Below are positions 9,165-18,250 of a stretch of DNA of 56,071 nucleotides, in pieces. Origin of the DNA: Parabacteroides acidifaciens (GTDB lineage Bacteria > Bacteroidota > Bacteroidia > Bacteroidales > Tannerellaceae); assembly GCF_003363715.1 (NCBI RefSeq), contig NZ_QREV01000030.1:1-56071 (forward strand), in the 5' to 3' direction. The position numbers were made by a program, and so were the translations under genes. Position 1 is the first letter of the stretch, and each line of letters opens with the position of its first letter. Below the pieces are notes generated by a model. It ran no database searches, was not told the DNA's origin, and saw only the letters and a program-made list of their open reading frames with translations.

Positions 9165-9293
9165 GTGTCAGTATCATCAGCAGCAAAAGGTTTGCTGGAA
9201 AAGGATTTCATCACTTTTGATAAAGGGATCTATCAAGTTTATGATCAATTTTTCTTGCTTTGGTTGCGCTACAAAGAAGGGGGCTTATTGTAA
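9165..9293 (+). pseudogene. remnant of an AAA-type ATPase C-terminus
   Basis: Translated from 9165, the frame reads VSVSSAAKGLLEKDFITFDK, then GIYQVYDQFFLLWLRYKEGG, then a stop at 9291-9293. This matches the winged-helix end of archaeal-ATPase-like (ATPase_2) proteins, where a 'll.kdli.....Y.v.DpfF..WLr' pattern is typical. No Walker motifs or upstream body exist here, so only a fragment remains. The assignment rests on pattern recognition alone. Confidence 0.5.
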
Positions 9294-9310
9294 AAAAACA
9301 TCCAAACTTC

Positions 9311-9787
9311 TTATTGCAAATCTTTCGCTCCGAAGCAAAGAGGCAACAACGATTCGGCACTCTCCGCTATAATCACTTCCTTTGTCCCGCATAACAACAC
9401 CTTCATCGGTTTGCCGTAGCGTTGTTCTGTTTCCAACAAGACCTGGCGACAGGCGCCACAGGGTGAAATACTTTCTACCTGGCGGCCATTTGTGGCGGCA
9501 GCGATGGCAAGCGCAACAACCGGGACATCCGGATACCGATGGCTGGCATGAAATAAGGTCACCCGTTCCGCACACAAACCGGACGGATAGGCGGCGTTTT
9601 CCTGATTGCTTCCGGTCACAATCGTACCGTTTGCCAACAGGGCGGCTGCCCCTACATGAAACTTCGAGTAAGGGGCATACGACTGTTCCGTAGCCTTTAC
9701 GGCTGCTTGCATCAACGGCAATTCTTCATCCGGCAACTCGACAAGCGGATATATTCTGATTCTTGTTTCCAGTTTGATCTCTTTCAT
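9311..9787 (-). CDS. cdd: cytidine deaminase
   Basis: 158 residues. Zinc ligands and catalytic Glu are visible as C72-A-E74 and the SPC110GAC113 motif of small tetrameric cytidine deaminases. SYAPYSKFHVGAAALL and GSNQENAAYPSGLCAER are the substrate-binding motifs. It hydrolyses cytidine and deoxycytidine to uridine and deoxyuridine in pyrimidine salvage, in the cytoplasm. It lies 33 bp after the LytTR regulator on the same strand but has its own -7 element at 9813-9820. A uridine phosphorylase elsewhere in the window (36159-37022) acts on its product. Confidence 0.93.
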   Translation of the reverse strand: MKEIKLETRIRIYPLVELPDEELPLMQAAVKATEQSYAPYSKFHVGAAALLANGTIVTGSNQENAAYPSGLCAERVTLFHASHRYPDVPVVALAIAAATNGRQVESISPCGACRQVLLETEQRYGKPMKVLLCGTKEVIIAESAESLLPLCFGAKDLQ

Positions 9788-9812
9788 AAGGCAACATTTA
9801 ATGTGATATTGG

Positions 9813-9820
9813 CAAAAATA
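9813..9820 (-). promoter_or_regulatory. -7 element of the cdd promoter
   Basis: TATTTTTG on the minus strand matches the Bacteroidales TAnnTTTG -7 consensus. It would start a transcript with a leader of roughly 20 bases before the cdd ATG. Confidence 0.55.
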
Positions 9821-10594
9821 CTAAAAATTAAGCCATAATTTGAACGCAGAGAGTTTTTCTTCGCTAATCGTCACTTTGGTTTTATAAGGCGGACGTACCG
9901 TTACTACGATCTTTCCGTTAAAATAAGGTTCCGCATGGTCGATAGCATCAATGCAAACAATGATCTGCCGATTAGCCCTAAAGAAACAAGCCGGATCCAA
10001 TTGATCCGTCAATTTATTGAGAGATAAATCAATGATATGTTCCTGACCATTTTTCGTAACAGCAAATGTCACCTTGTTTTCCGAATAAAAATAGGCAATA
10101 TCGTCAACCCGTAACGTCCAAAAACGATCGACTCCTGAAATCAGGAAACGAGACCGGTAACGTTTTTCCTTCTGTTGCAGTGCATCAAGTAAAGTCTCCA
10201 GATAATCCTGCGATTTGACATATTCGCCCCCCAGCAATGTCTCATATTTCAGAATGGCATCCGAAAGACGCTTTTCGTCTACCGGCTTCAGTATATAATC
10301 GATACTGTTGACAGCAAATGCCCGAACCGCGTACTGATCATAAGCAGTCGTAAATATAACAACCGAAGTAGGTTTGGCTACCGAAAGAAAATCAAACGAA
10401 TTGCCGTCTGCCAACTGTATATCGAGAAAGATAATATCCGGATGCGGGTGTTCCCGGAACCACAGGACCGCTTCGTCTACACTGCCCGGCAGGACAGTTA
10501 CGTTCCACTCCGGACGCAGGCGCGTCACCATCGAATTCAACAAACGGGCCGCCGGTACCTCATCTTCTATTATGACTACATTCAATTTATTCAT
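9821..10594 (-). CDS. LytTR-family response regulator
   Basis: 257 residues. Receiver domain at about 1-120 with the acidic pair ED at 10-11, phospho-acceptor D58 in IIFLDIQ, and the Lys in YILKPVDEKRL. The LytTR DNA-binding domain occupies about 150-257 (FLISGVDRFWTLRVDDIAYF, FFRANRQIIVCIDAI). Such regulators bind direct repeats about two helical turns apart. The start overlaps the kinase stop by 4 bp, so the two are translationally coupled. Position at the end of the efflux operon suggests control of that operon; the 22-bp-period repeats at 17167-17240 are candidate sites. Confidence 0.9.
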   Translation of the reverse strand: MNKLNVVIIEDEVPAARLLNSMVTRLRPEWNVTVLPGSVDEAVLWFREHPHPDIIFLDIQLADGNSFDFLSVAKPTSVVIFTTAYDQYAVRAFAVNSIDYILKPVDEKRLSDAILKYETLLGGEYVKSQDYLETLLDALQQKEKRYRSRFLISGVDRFWTLRVDDIAYFYSENKVTFAVTKNGQEHIIDLSLNKLTDQLDPACFFRANRQIIVCIDAIDHAEPYFNGKIVVTVRPPYKTKVTISEEKLSAFKLWLNF

Positions 10595-11628
10595 ACCAAC
10601 AACGGAACTTTTACGATAAACATTTCTTTTTCATGTAAGGCCCGGATTTCCTCACCCAACATCAGCTTGCAACGATTTGACAAATTCTTCAACCCGATAC
10701 CGGACGATTCCCTGCTTTTACGGGGCTGTACAGGGTTGGAAACGACCAGACGATCTTCCTGCACGAAAATATCGATCTTCATCGGCCGGGCGGAGGTAAT
10801 CGTATTATGCTTGATCACATTTTCCACCAACAATTGTAAAGTAAGCGGAGGAAGCATCGCTTCCGTCAGGTCGGCAGGGATATCGCACACACAACTGATA
10901 CAATCTCCCAGCCTCACCTTATGCAAAAACAGATACGAATCCAGGAACTCCAGCTCTTCTCCGAGTGAGACCAGCGTTTTATCCTGGCTTTGCAGGACAT
11001 ACCGGTATACACTGGATAAGTTTTTGGTAAAACGGACCGCATTATCAGGATTGTATTCGATTTCGGCAATCAACGTGTTCAAGCTATTGAACAGGAAATG
11101 AGGATTCAGCTGGTTTTGTAAAGCGGTGTAGCGTGCCGTATTGTTTTCCTTTTGCAACGCTGCGGCTTCCTGCTGCAATTTCAATGTGTTCTGGATAGAA
11201 CGGTTCGCCAGCAACAAGCCTAAAATAACCAACTCGACCAACCAGACGACCAGCAGAATACGCCACCCTCCATTGGGAAAGATAAGCGGATCGTCCATAC
11301 CGACCAGCATCTTGGCTACGACCAGCAGACTGTAATTCAACAAGAGCAACAACAACATTACGATCGCATAGATCACAACTATTTTCCATCTTTTCCGAAT
11401 GTTCAACGCATACTGATCATTCATCCACGAACTGATCCTCAACGTCGAATACCCCAAGACATTGAAAGCTGCCACAAAGAATACAAACGCCCCTTTCGAA
11501 TACAGAACATCCGCCACATGGGCGGATAGTTCCGTATAATTTACGAGTAAGAGATAGGAAAAAGCTCCTAACCCGGAAAACAACAAACCATATAAAATTG
11601 CATTCCACTTCATACCCGTTTCATCCAA
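10591..11628 (-). CDS. LytS/YehU-type sensor histidine kinase
   Basis: 345 residues. About four transmembrane segments lie in residues 8-140, then a short coiled coil (LKLQQEAAALQKEN). The His_kinase (PF06580) motif QNQLNPHFLFNSLNTLIAEI carries the phospho-accepting His near residue 175. The ATPase half has LLVENVIKHN and the glycine-rich SSGIGLKNLSNR. There is no large extracytoplasmic sensor, so the signal is probably membrane- or envelope-derived. It sits 27 bp after the TolC gene and overlaps the regulator gene. An alternative start is the Met at codon 6. Confidence 0.9.
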   Translation of the reverse strand: MDETGMKWNAILYGLLFSGLGAFSYLLLVNYTELSAHVADVLYSKGAFVFFVAAFNVLGYSTLRISSWMNDQYALNIRKRWKIVVIYAIVMLLLLLLNYSLLVVAKMLVGMDDPLIFPNGGWRILLVVWLVELVILGLLLANRSIQNTLKLQQEAAALQKENNTARYTALQNQLNPHFLFNSLNTLIAEIEYNPDNAVRFTKNLSSVYRYVLQSQDKTLVSLGEELEFLDSYLFLHKVRLGDCISCVCDIPADLTEAMLPPLTLQLLVENVIKHNTITSARPMKIDIFVQEDRLVVSNPVQPRKSRESSGIGLKNLSNRCKLMLGEEIRALHEKEMFIVKVPLLV

Positions 11629-11655
11629 ATTACAGAATATTTATTTCACACACAA

Positions 11656-12945
11656 TCAATATTTATTTAACGCCTTTATCAACCCGGAATAATAGCCCTG
11701 GGCAAGTGCTTTGGCTTGTACGTAATTTAGCTGCGAAGTCTGCCGGTACGCCTGTGCTTCTATCACTTCCACTACCGATATTTTCCCTTCCGCATAACGC
11801 TCCAAGGCCATCCGCTCGTTCTCGCGCGCTTTCCCCAACGAGTTTTCTGCCAGTTCCACCTGTTCAAGCGCCTGGGACAAAGAGGTGCGGGCTGTTTGCA
11901 CTTCAAGGTTCACCTGATCTTCAACTTTGTTGATCTGATCGTTTGCCATACCAATTTTCATTGTAGAGGCCCGCTTCTCATTCCTGCGTTTTCCCCACTC
12001 GAACAAAGGTACGGACAATTTGGCATATACCACATAGTTAGGATCCAAATCCGCACGAAAATCATAACCCGGAGACGAGTAACTCCCGTCCAGCCCAATG
12101 TATAACTGTGGTTTGTAGCGGGAATCCGTCAACCTCAATGAGCTTTCCGCCATCTTCAACTGATCGTATGCCATACGGATCTCCGGTCTTCCTGCTCCGT
12201 CCGATATCCAGATATCATTCGTATAGCCGACCTCCGGAATGCTTCGGTCTATTTCGGTCGGATCCTGCAAATTCACTCCGATCAACGAATTAAGGGCCAT
12301 ACGGCCTGTCTCGAAATTACTTTTTGCCTGCAACAACTGATATTCCGCCTCATTCTTCTTTACCTCGACCATCAGTAATTCTTGCCGGTCAACCAAGCCC
12401 GCCTCTACCCGCTCGCGAATCGTTTGCTCTAAGGTAGACATCGAATTGCGGTACTCAAGCACCACATCGACAATTTCCCTCCGCGCCACCGTATTCCAAT
12501 ATTGCATATCCGTCTGGTAACAGACAGCCGAGCGAAACAATTCTTCCTGATTGGAGGCTAACGAATGACGATGTCCGGCCATACGGATCGATTCCAGAAT
12601 CCGCCCTCCCGTATAAACAGGTTGAAGCAAAGAAAGGGAAACACCGTATTTCAAGTCACGGCCTTCAAACGTCATCGGTTGTTCAAGGGCAGGAAGATCC
12701 AATGTCAACTGGATCGGTTGCCCGGTATACTGGAAATTGGCATTTCCGGACAGCTTTGGTTTCCAGTCAGCCTTCGCCGCTTTTTCCAGCTCGATGCTGG
12801 CCGAAATATTCTTATCTGCCGATTTCAGATCATGGCTGTATTCCAAAGCCATAGACCGGTATTTCTTTAGCAATGAGCTTTGTTGGGAATAAGAAACTCC
12901 GGTCCAGAGCAGGAACACACTTATCAATAGATACTCTTTTCTCAT
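11656..12945 (-). CDS. TolC-family outer membrane efflux protein
   Basis: 429 residues with a signal peptide ending near VSYSQQ. The body has the two-repeat long-helix architecture of outer membrane efflux proteins, with YRSMALEYSHDLKSADKNIS early and LEQVELAENSLGKARENERM plus ISVVEVIEAQAYRQTSQLNY in the second repeat. It should form the trimeric outer membrane channel for the RND pump encoded just upstream; the two genes overlap by 4 bp. Confidence 0.92.
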   Translation of the reverse strand: MRKEYLLISVFLLWTGVSYSQQSSLLKKYRSMALEYSHDLKSADKNISASIELEKAAKADWKPKLSGNANFQYTGQPIQLTLDLPALEQPMTFEGRDLKYGVSLSLLQPVYTGGRILESIRMAGHRHSLASNQEELFRSAVCYQTDMQYWNTVARREIVDVVLEYRNSMSTLEQTIRERVEAGLVDRQELLMVEVKKNEAEYQLLQAKSNFETGRMALNSLIGVNLQDPTEIDRSIPEVGYTNDIWISDGAGRPEIRMAYDQLKMAESSLRLTDSRYKPQLYIGLDGSYSSPGYDFRADLDPNYVVYAKLSVPLFEWGKRRNEKRASTMKIGMANDQINKVEDQVNLEVQTARTSLSQALEQVELAENSLGKARENERMALERYAEGKISVVEVIEAQAYRQTSQLNYVQAKALAQGYYSGLIKALNKY

Positions 12946-15900
12946 ATCTGTTCTTTTTTTACCTTATAAAATAGAGTATACAATGCCGGGGTTACAAACA
13001 AAGTCAACAGTGTGGCAAACGTCAAGCCGAAAATAATAGTAGCAGCCATCCCTCCGAACGCCACATCGAAAAGAAGCGGAACCATTCCGAGGATAGTAGT
13101 CGTTGCAGCCATCAGTACCGGACGTGTTCGGGAGACGGTAGCTTCGACAACCGCCGTGTACGGGGTAACACCTTTCTTTCGCTGTACGTTGATTTCATCC
13201 AGCAACACGATCACATTCTTTATAATCATCCCCAACAGGCCCAACCAACCGGCAATAGGAAAAAAGCCGAAATCAAAACCGGTCAACAACATTCCTACTG
13301 CCACTCCGATCAACGACAGGGGTAAAACACAAAGGATAATTACCGGTTGCCGGAAGTTTCCGAACAAAGCGACCAAGACAACCACCAACATCAAGAATGC
13401 CAGCGGAAAAAACTTGGCTATCGCCTGCATGGCTTCTCTTTGGTCCTTATATTGAGAGTCCCAGAAAAAAGAATATCCTTCCGGAAGTTTCATCCGTTCC
13501 ACCTCATGACGAATCTCGCCATGTACCTCCGCCATCGTGTACCCCGGTTTCACACCGCACATGGCAGACATGGACAATTGCCGGTTATAGGTACGCACTT
13601 GCGGAAACTCCCAGGTTGTTTCAATCCGCTCCGTCACTTGCGACAAAGGAGCCGACCGTTCGCCGTTCCATACGGAAAAGTTTCCTAACGAACGGGCATC
13701 CGTCACCTCCGCCCCATCCGATTTTAACAGGACAGGAACCTTTTTCTCATTATCACGATAAATACCGACCAGCGTTCCATCGTTGATAGATTTGACGGAT
13801 TCCATCATCGAAGCTTTTGTTATGCCTAACGCGCCTGCTTTTACCGGATCATAGACCGGACGGATCATCATCGACATATTTCCCCATTCATTACGGGCAT
13901 CGGCCACTTTCGGATTACGCCGCATAATCTCTATAGCCTCTCCGACCAACGAATCCAACACTTGCGGGTCCGGTCCGAGGAAACGGGCTTCTATCACCGC
14001 CTCAGTCAGCGGACTCAACTCGAACTTATTGACTTTAATCAGCGGGCCCGGAAAACGTGTACGAATCGAGTCCTGCAGCAAGGCATGCAATTCCCGCGAC
14101 TCTTTGGAGGATTTACATTTGACCAGAACTTGTGCATAATTGGACTGCGGCCCAAACGACACATTAGAAAGATAATAGCGCGGGGGTGTACGCCCGACAT
14201 AAGTTGAAATCATTTCTGTTTGCTCATACTCCCGGATATAATCCGCCATTTCCGTCGCCAACCGGTCCGTCTCTTCTATCTTCACGCCTTCCGGCAACCA
14301 GATATCCAAGGTGAAATATTGTTTATCCAAGGCCGGGACAAACACTTTCGGGATAAACCTGAAGCTCCAGGCTGACAATACCAGCATCACAACCAAACTA
14401 CCGAGCGTAACTGTCCGGTGCCGGATCACCCAATGCAGGGAAGAGCGGAACTTCTCATAATATTTACCGGAAAACAACGAATCCTGCAACTCTTCGGGAC
14501 GCGGGCGGCGGACGTATTCCTGAATAAAGAAAGGCGTCTGCGTCAAAGCAAATATCCAACTGAACATCAACGAAACGCCGATAACGACCACTAACGAAGA
14601 CAACAGTTCGCCGGTGATATGAGGCGAATAATAAATAGGCAGGAAGGTCAGGATCGCAATCACGGTAGCCGCCAACAAAGGAAGTGCCGTTGCCGAACAA
14701 GCCCGCATAATCGCCACCCGTTTACGCATACCGCGCTGCATATTGACCAATGCCGAGTCCGACACAACAATCGCATTATCGACCAACATTCCCATCGCAA
14801 TAATAATAGCCGCCAACGACATTCGTTGCAAAGCGATTCCCGATCCGAACATCACGATCAAAGTCGCGAAAATGGAAAAGACCAATCCACTCCCGACGAG
14901 AATACCGTTCTTAAATCCGATAAAGAACAACAGGATCGCCACAACGGTAACAACCGATATGATCAGATTGAGGATAAAGCCCTGATTGGCGACATCCGAT
15001 TCGTAACCCTGGTCGTATATGGATTGCAATTCGAATCCTTCGGGCATGGTTTCGGTTAACTTGCCGATACAGGTTTTCACTGCTTCCGCCATATCCACCA
15101 CATTTCCCGTCGGGACGGTAGAGATGGCAATTCCGACAGCCGGCTTGCCATCTATCCGCATCAGGTTGGAGGCCGGTTGCTGATAACTCTCTTCGATCGT
15201 CGCGACATCGGCCAGACGGAAATGCTCTCCGGTACGCGAAACGATCGTCAGGTTCCGGATATCATCCAGCGAATAGAAATTACCGGTCGATTCGATCCGG
15301 ATACGATTCTGTCCGGCATCGATGCCACCGGCATCCACCACTCGGTTCTGGGCATCAAAAGCATGGGCGATATCGGCTGTCGTAATACCGCTACGTGCCA
15401 TCACGGAGGGACTTACAGACACATCGATCGTTGGCGTCCGGACTCCATATATTTCAATTTTAGCGACATCTTTAACCTTCAGCAGTTCGTTCTTGATCTG
15501 TTTGGCCTGGTCTTCCAGTTCACGATACGTATAACGGTCTCCCGTCAGGCCATAAAACACGCCCAGAACATCACCGAAATCGTCATTCACAATAGATGTA
15601 CCGGCGCCAGCCGGTAACTTTCCCTGCACATCGTTCACTTTCCGGCGTAGCTTGTCCCACAATTGCTGCATCTCATCGGCACGGATTTCCTTTTTCACAT
15701 AAACTGTGATTTTTGATAACCCTGCACGATTCTCCGTCTTCAGATAATAGAGTTCGCCAAGCGATTGAATCGCTTCTTCCAGCACATCCGTCACCTGCGA
15801 CTGCACTTCCATCGGAGAAGCTCCCGGATAAGGCGTCAGTACCAAAGCCTGCTTAATCGTAAAAGGAGCATCTTCCAGCTTTCCCATTTTGACATACGAG

Positions 15901-15980
15901 AAAAGCCCACCGGCCAGGACTAAGACCAGCAACAGCACCGTGACAGCTTTCTTTTGCAGAAAATACTTGACCAGCTTCAT
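12942..15980 (-). CDS. RND-family efflux transporter inner-membrane pump
   Basis: 1012 residues, a typical AcrB/MexB-like size, with about 12 transmembrane segments. Visible are the first helix (VTVLLLVLVLAGGLFSYVKM), the porter domain, TM4 with the conserved Asp in IAMGMLVDNAIVVSDS, and the second-half helices ending in TLFVTPALYTLF. It uses the proton gradient to export substrates through TolC; the substrate cannot be predicted. It overlaps the adaptor stop by 4 bp and the TolC start by 4 bp. Confidence 0.94.
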   Translation of the reverse strand: MKLVKYFLQKKAVTVLLLVLVLAGGLFSYVKMGKLEDAPFTIKQALVLTPYPGASPMEVQSQVTDVLEEAIQSLGELYYLKTENRAGLSKITVYVKKEIRADEMQQLWDKLRRKVNDVQGKLPAGAGTSIVNDDFGDVLGVFYGLTGDRYTYRELEDQAKQIKNELLKVKDVAKIEIYGVRTPTIDVSVSPSVMARSGITTADIAHAFDAQNRVVDAGGIDAGQNRIRIESTGNFYSLDDIRNLTIVSRTGEHFRLADVATIEESYQQPASNLMRIDGKPAVGIAISTVPTGNVVDMAEAVKTCIGKLTETMPEGFELQSIYDQGYESDVANQGFILNLIISVVTVVAILLFFIGFKNGILVGSGLVFSIFATLIVMFGSGIALQRMSLAAIIIAMGMLVDNAIVVSDSALVNMQRGMRKRVAIMRACSATALPLLAATVIAILTFLPIYYSPHITGELLSSLVVVIGVSLMFSWIFALTQTPFFIQEYVRRPRPEELQDSLFSGKYYEKFRSSLHWVIRHRTVTLGSLVVMLVLSAWSFRFIPKVFVPALDKQYFTLDIWLPEGVKIEETDRLATEMADYIREYEQTEMISTYVGRTPPRYYLSNVSFGPQSNYAQVLVKCKSSKESRELHALLQDSIRTRFPGPLIKVNKFELSPLTEAVIEARFLGPDPQVLDSLVGEAIEIMRRNPKVADARNEWGNMSMMIRPVYDPVKAGALGITKASMMESVKSINDGTLVGIYRDNEKKVPVLLKSDGAEVTDARSLGNFSVWNGERSAPLSQVTERIETTWEFPQVRTYNRQLSMSAMCGVKPGYTMAEVHGEIRHEVERMKLPEGYSFFWDSQYKDQREAMQAIAKFFPLAFLMLVVVLVALFGNFRQPVIILCVLPLSLIGVAVGMLLTGFDFGFFPIAGWLGLLGMIIKNVIVLLDEINVQRKKGVTPYTAVVEATVSRTRPVLMAATTTILGMVPLLFDVAFGGMAATIIFGLTFATLLTLFVTPALYTLFYKVKKEQI

Positions 15981-17026
15981 CGTTTTCCTCTTTCTGAAAT
16001 TGATACTTCCATTCCGTCCGACAAGAAACGAAGTCCGCTTGTCGCCACGACCTCATCCTTCTGCAACCCCTCTTCTATCCGAACAGTCCCGTCCGGCAAC
16101 AATTCACCGAGCGTTACAGACTGCCGGGCAACACGGTTTGTTTCAGGATTTACTACCCAAACATAATCCCCTACCGAAGGACGATGACAGAGGGCAGCCT
16201 GCGGGATGGTTATATTCCCGGAAACCACAGGGGCAGATTTCAGGAAAGCCTTTCCGGACATACCGGACAACAATCTGTTATCCTCATTCGGCAAGATAGC
16301 CGTCAACAGATAGGACAGGTTATTGCGGGTCGTTCCTTTGGATATCTCGACCACGCCTGCTTTATATATTTGATCGGGTTGTGTATCGAAACGCAGGCGG
16401 ATCGTATCGCGGGGCTGTATGGAACAGGCGATATCCTGTGTCACATAGACTTCTATTTTAAGCCGGTCGATATCGATAAAGGAAATCACAGGTTGGGAAG
16501 CTTTTACATCCTGAAACTTTTCCAGATAAACCTCTCCGACATAGCCATCGAACGGAGCGAGCAGTTTCGTGTCTTCCAACTCATTCACGGCTGTTTCGAA
16601 AGCAGCTTTTGCCGATGCATAATCCGCTTTAGCTTTCTCATAGACACTGGCCGCCACATTTTCTTTCTCAAACAAAACCTGTATACGCTCATATTCGGCT
16701 TTTGCTTGCAGAAACACAGCTTCCGCACGGTTACGGCGAATCCGGAAATCACGCGGATCGATACCGGCTATAATACTCCCACGCCTATACCGGTTACCGG
16801 TATACACGTCAAACTGGTCGACCGGACCGCTCACACGAAAAGAAAGTTCGGAGGTCCGGAACGGTTGGGCGATAAAGGCAAACTCCGTATCGCCATCCAT
16901 AGAAACGGATGATACGCGGGCCGTATTCACCTCTATGCCCTGCTCTTTTTTTATATCCTTATCTTTACAGGAGACAAACAACAGGGCAATGCCTACAAGC
17001 AGGACGGGATTCAATCTAATCTTCAT
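15977..17026 (-). CDS. RND efflux periplasmic adaptor lipoprotein
   Basis: 349 residues. The lipobox LLFVSC gives lipid anchoring near residue 20. The membrane-fusion-protein order is clear: barrel strand AQPFRTSELSFRVSG, lipoyl half GSIIAGIDPRDF, a coiled-coil hairpin (RRNRAEAVFLQAKAEYERIQ ...), second lipoyl half LLAPFDGYVGEVYLEKFQDV, then a C-terminal barrel. It bridges pump and TolC in the periplasm. It is the first gene of the minus-strand operon; a -7 element lies 23 bp upstream. Confidence 0.93.
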   Translation of the reverse strand: MKIRLNPVLLVGIALLFVSCKDKDIKKEQGIEVNTARVSSVSMDGDTEFAFIAQPFRTSELSFRVSGPVDQFDVYTGNRYRRGSIIAGIDPRDFRIRRNRAEAVFLQAKAEYERIQVLFEKENVAASVYEKAKADYASAKAAFETAVNELEDTKLLAPFDGYVGEVYLEKFQDVKASQPVISFIDIDRLKIEVYVTQDIACSIQPRDTIRLRFDTQPDQIYKAGVVEISKGTTRNNLSYLLTAILPNEDNRLLSGMSGKAFLKSAPVVSGNITIPQAALCHRPSVGDYVWVVNPETNRVARQSVTLGELLPDGTVRIEEGLQKDEVVATSGLRFLSDGMEVSISERGKR

Positions 17027-17048
17027 ATCTCATCTTTTAAATTCCGTC

Positions 17049-17056
17049 CAAAAGTA
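17049..17056 (-). promoter_or_regulatory. -7 element of the efflux operon promoter
   Basis: TACTTTTG on the minus strand fits TAnnTTTG. A TTTC on the same strand (plus 17080-17083) is 23 bases upstream and could be the -33 element. The predicted start is near 17042, 16 bases from the adaptor ATG. Confidence 0.6.
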
Positions 17057-17166
17057 AAAGACCTTTCCTGCTGTTATAGGAAATTAGTTTCCGAAACCGG
17101 AAAAAACACTTCCGAAAAGGAAATTCAGCCTGCCGGAACAAAAAGTTTCAGCATATTCGATCCTGT

Positions 17167-17240
17167 GAAACTTTTGTTTCATCGGCATGGAACTTTAGTT
17201 TCTCCGAGATGGATTTTTTGTTTCTTCGGCATGAAACTTT
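17167..17240. repeat. 22-bp-period GTTTC repeat array between efflux operon and LysM gene
   Basis: GTTTC occurs at 17176, 17198 and 17220, exactly 22 bp apart, each preceded by a T-rich CTTT-like run and followed by a tCGgcATG-like tail. GAAAC at 17167 and 17233 flanks the set, and 17167-17180 is a palindrome (GAAAC-TTTT-GTTTC). Looser copies lie at 17087 and 17145. The spacing suits LytTR-type tandem binding sites, and a LytTR gene ends the adjacent operon. It could instead be a dispersed intergenic repeat. Confidence 0.6.
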
Positions 17241-17260
17241 TAACCAATGCCGGAAATAAT

Positions 17261-17268
17261 TATCTTTG
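17261..17268 (+). promoter_or_regulatory. -7 element for the glucosaminidase/LysM gene
   Basis: TATCTTTG fits TAnnTTTG. It is 31 bp before the ATG and directly downstream of the 22-bp repeat array, so that array could also affect this gene. Confidence 0.6.
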
Positions 17269-17299
17269 TCTCTGAAATAATTACAATAACAGATCAGTC

Positions 17300-18205
17300 A
17301 TGCGATTAACACTACGAATTCTTTCCATACTTGTGATATTTTCCATTACAGGGACAGTTCTGGCAGCAAGCCAGCGGAAAGTGCCGTCATACGAAAAGTA
17401 CATCAAACAATATAGCAACCTGGCCATCCAGCATCAAAAGAAATACCGCATACCGGCGAGTATCACGCTTGCGCAGGGCTTGCTGGAATCCGGCGCCGGG
17501 CAAAGCGAACTGGCGCGCAAGTCGAACAACCATTTCGGCATCAAATGCCACTCCGACTGGCGGGGCGGACGCGTCTATCATGATGACGACCTGCGGGGAG
17601 AATGTTTCCGTAAATATAAGAATCCGGAACAATCGTATGAAGACCATGCCCGTTTCCTCGTCGATCGTCCGCGCTATGCTCCCCTGTTCAAACTAAAGGT
17701 TACGGACTACAAAGGTTGGGCACGGGGCTTGCAGAAATGCGGGTATGCAACCGACCGGGCTTATGCCAACCGGTTGATCAAACTGATCGAAGACTACGAG
17801 CTCTATCGTTACGACACCGCCAAGGGAGGCGCATCGAAACCAGCCAAGCAGCCCGCCCGCGTCTCCAAATACACGGTCTACCGGACAAACGGACTGCTGT
17901 ATGTTTACTCCAACGGACGGGACAGCTTCGACGATATTGCCGCCAGCCTCGGCTTCCGGGTGAAAGACCTGAAGAAGTATAACGAAGTGCCGGAAGACTT
18001 CCCGCTGCAGAAAGGCGACATCGTCTATTTAGAAAAGAAAAAAAAGAAAGCCGACAAGCCGAATTACGACCATGTCGTGCAGGTGGGCGAATCCATGCAT
18101 AGCATCGCGCAGAAGTACGGAATACAGATCAAGAGCTTATATAAAATGAATAAAAAGCACTATGATTATATTCCCGAAGAAGGAGATGTTCTAAAACTTA
18201 GATAA
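17300..18205 (+). CDS. exported glucosaminidase with two LysM domains
   Basis: 301 residues. A signal peptide runs to about residue 23 (TVLAAS). The glucosaminidase (FlgJ/LytG-like) domain at about 29-175 contains LAQGLLESGAGQSELA with the catalytic-type Glu63, and FGIKCHSDW. Two LysM repeats follow at about 190-250 and 257-301, joined by a Lys-rich linker. It should bind peptidoglycan and cleave its glycan strands in the periplasm. It stands alone with its own promoter, next to the divergently transcribed efflux operon. Confidence 0.9.
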   Translation: MRLTLRILSILVIFSITGTVLAASQRKVPSYEKYIKQYSNLAIQHQKKYRIPASITLAQGLLESGAGQSELARKSNNHFGIKCHSDWRGGRVYHDDDLRGECFRKYKNPEQSYEDHARFLVDRPRYAPLFKLKVTDYKGWARGLQKCGYATDRAYANRLIKLIEDYELYRYDTAKGGASKPAKQPARVSKYTVYRTNGLLYVYSNGRDSFDDIAASLGFRVKDLKKYNEVPEDFPLQKGDIVYLEKKKKKADKPNYDHVVQVGESMHSIAQKYGIQIKSLYKMNKKHYDYIPEEGDVLKLR

Positions 18206-18222
18206 GTAAGACAAAAAAATAG

Positions 18223-18230
18223 TATCTTTG
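18223..18230 (+). promoter_or_regulatory. -7 element for purM-prfA
   Basis: TATCTTTG followed by GC, 20 bp upstream of the purM ATG, in the short gap after the LysM gene. It matches TAnnTTTG. Confidence 0.6.
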
Positions 18231-18250
18231 CAGGCAAATTTCAGAAAAAA

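Noticed and set aside
15020-15050. TTCGAATCC-like T-loop sequence suggesting a tRNA
   Set aside because: It lies inside the RND pump gene and no acceptor or anticodon stems surround it.
17167-17240. CRISPR-like array
   Set aside because: Units are contiguous with no unique spacers and are too short and degenerate; no cas genes are near.
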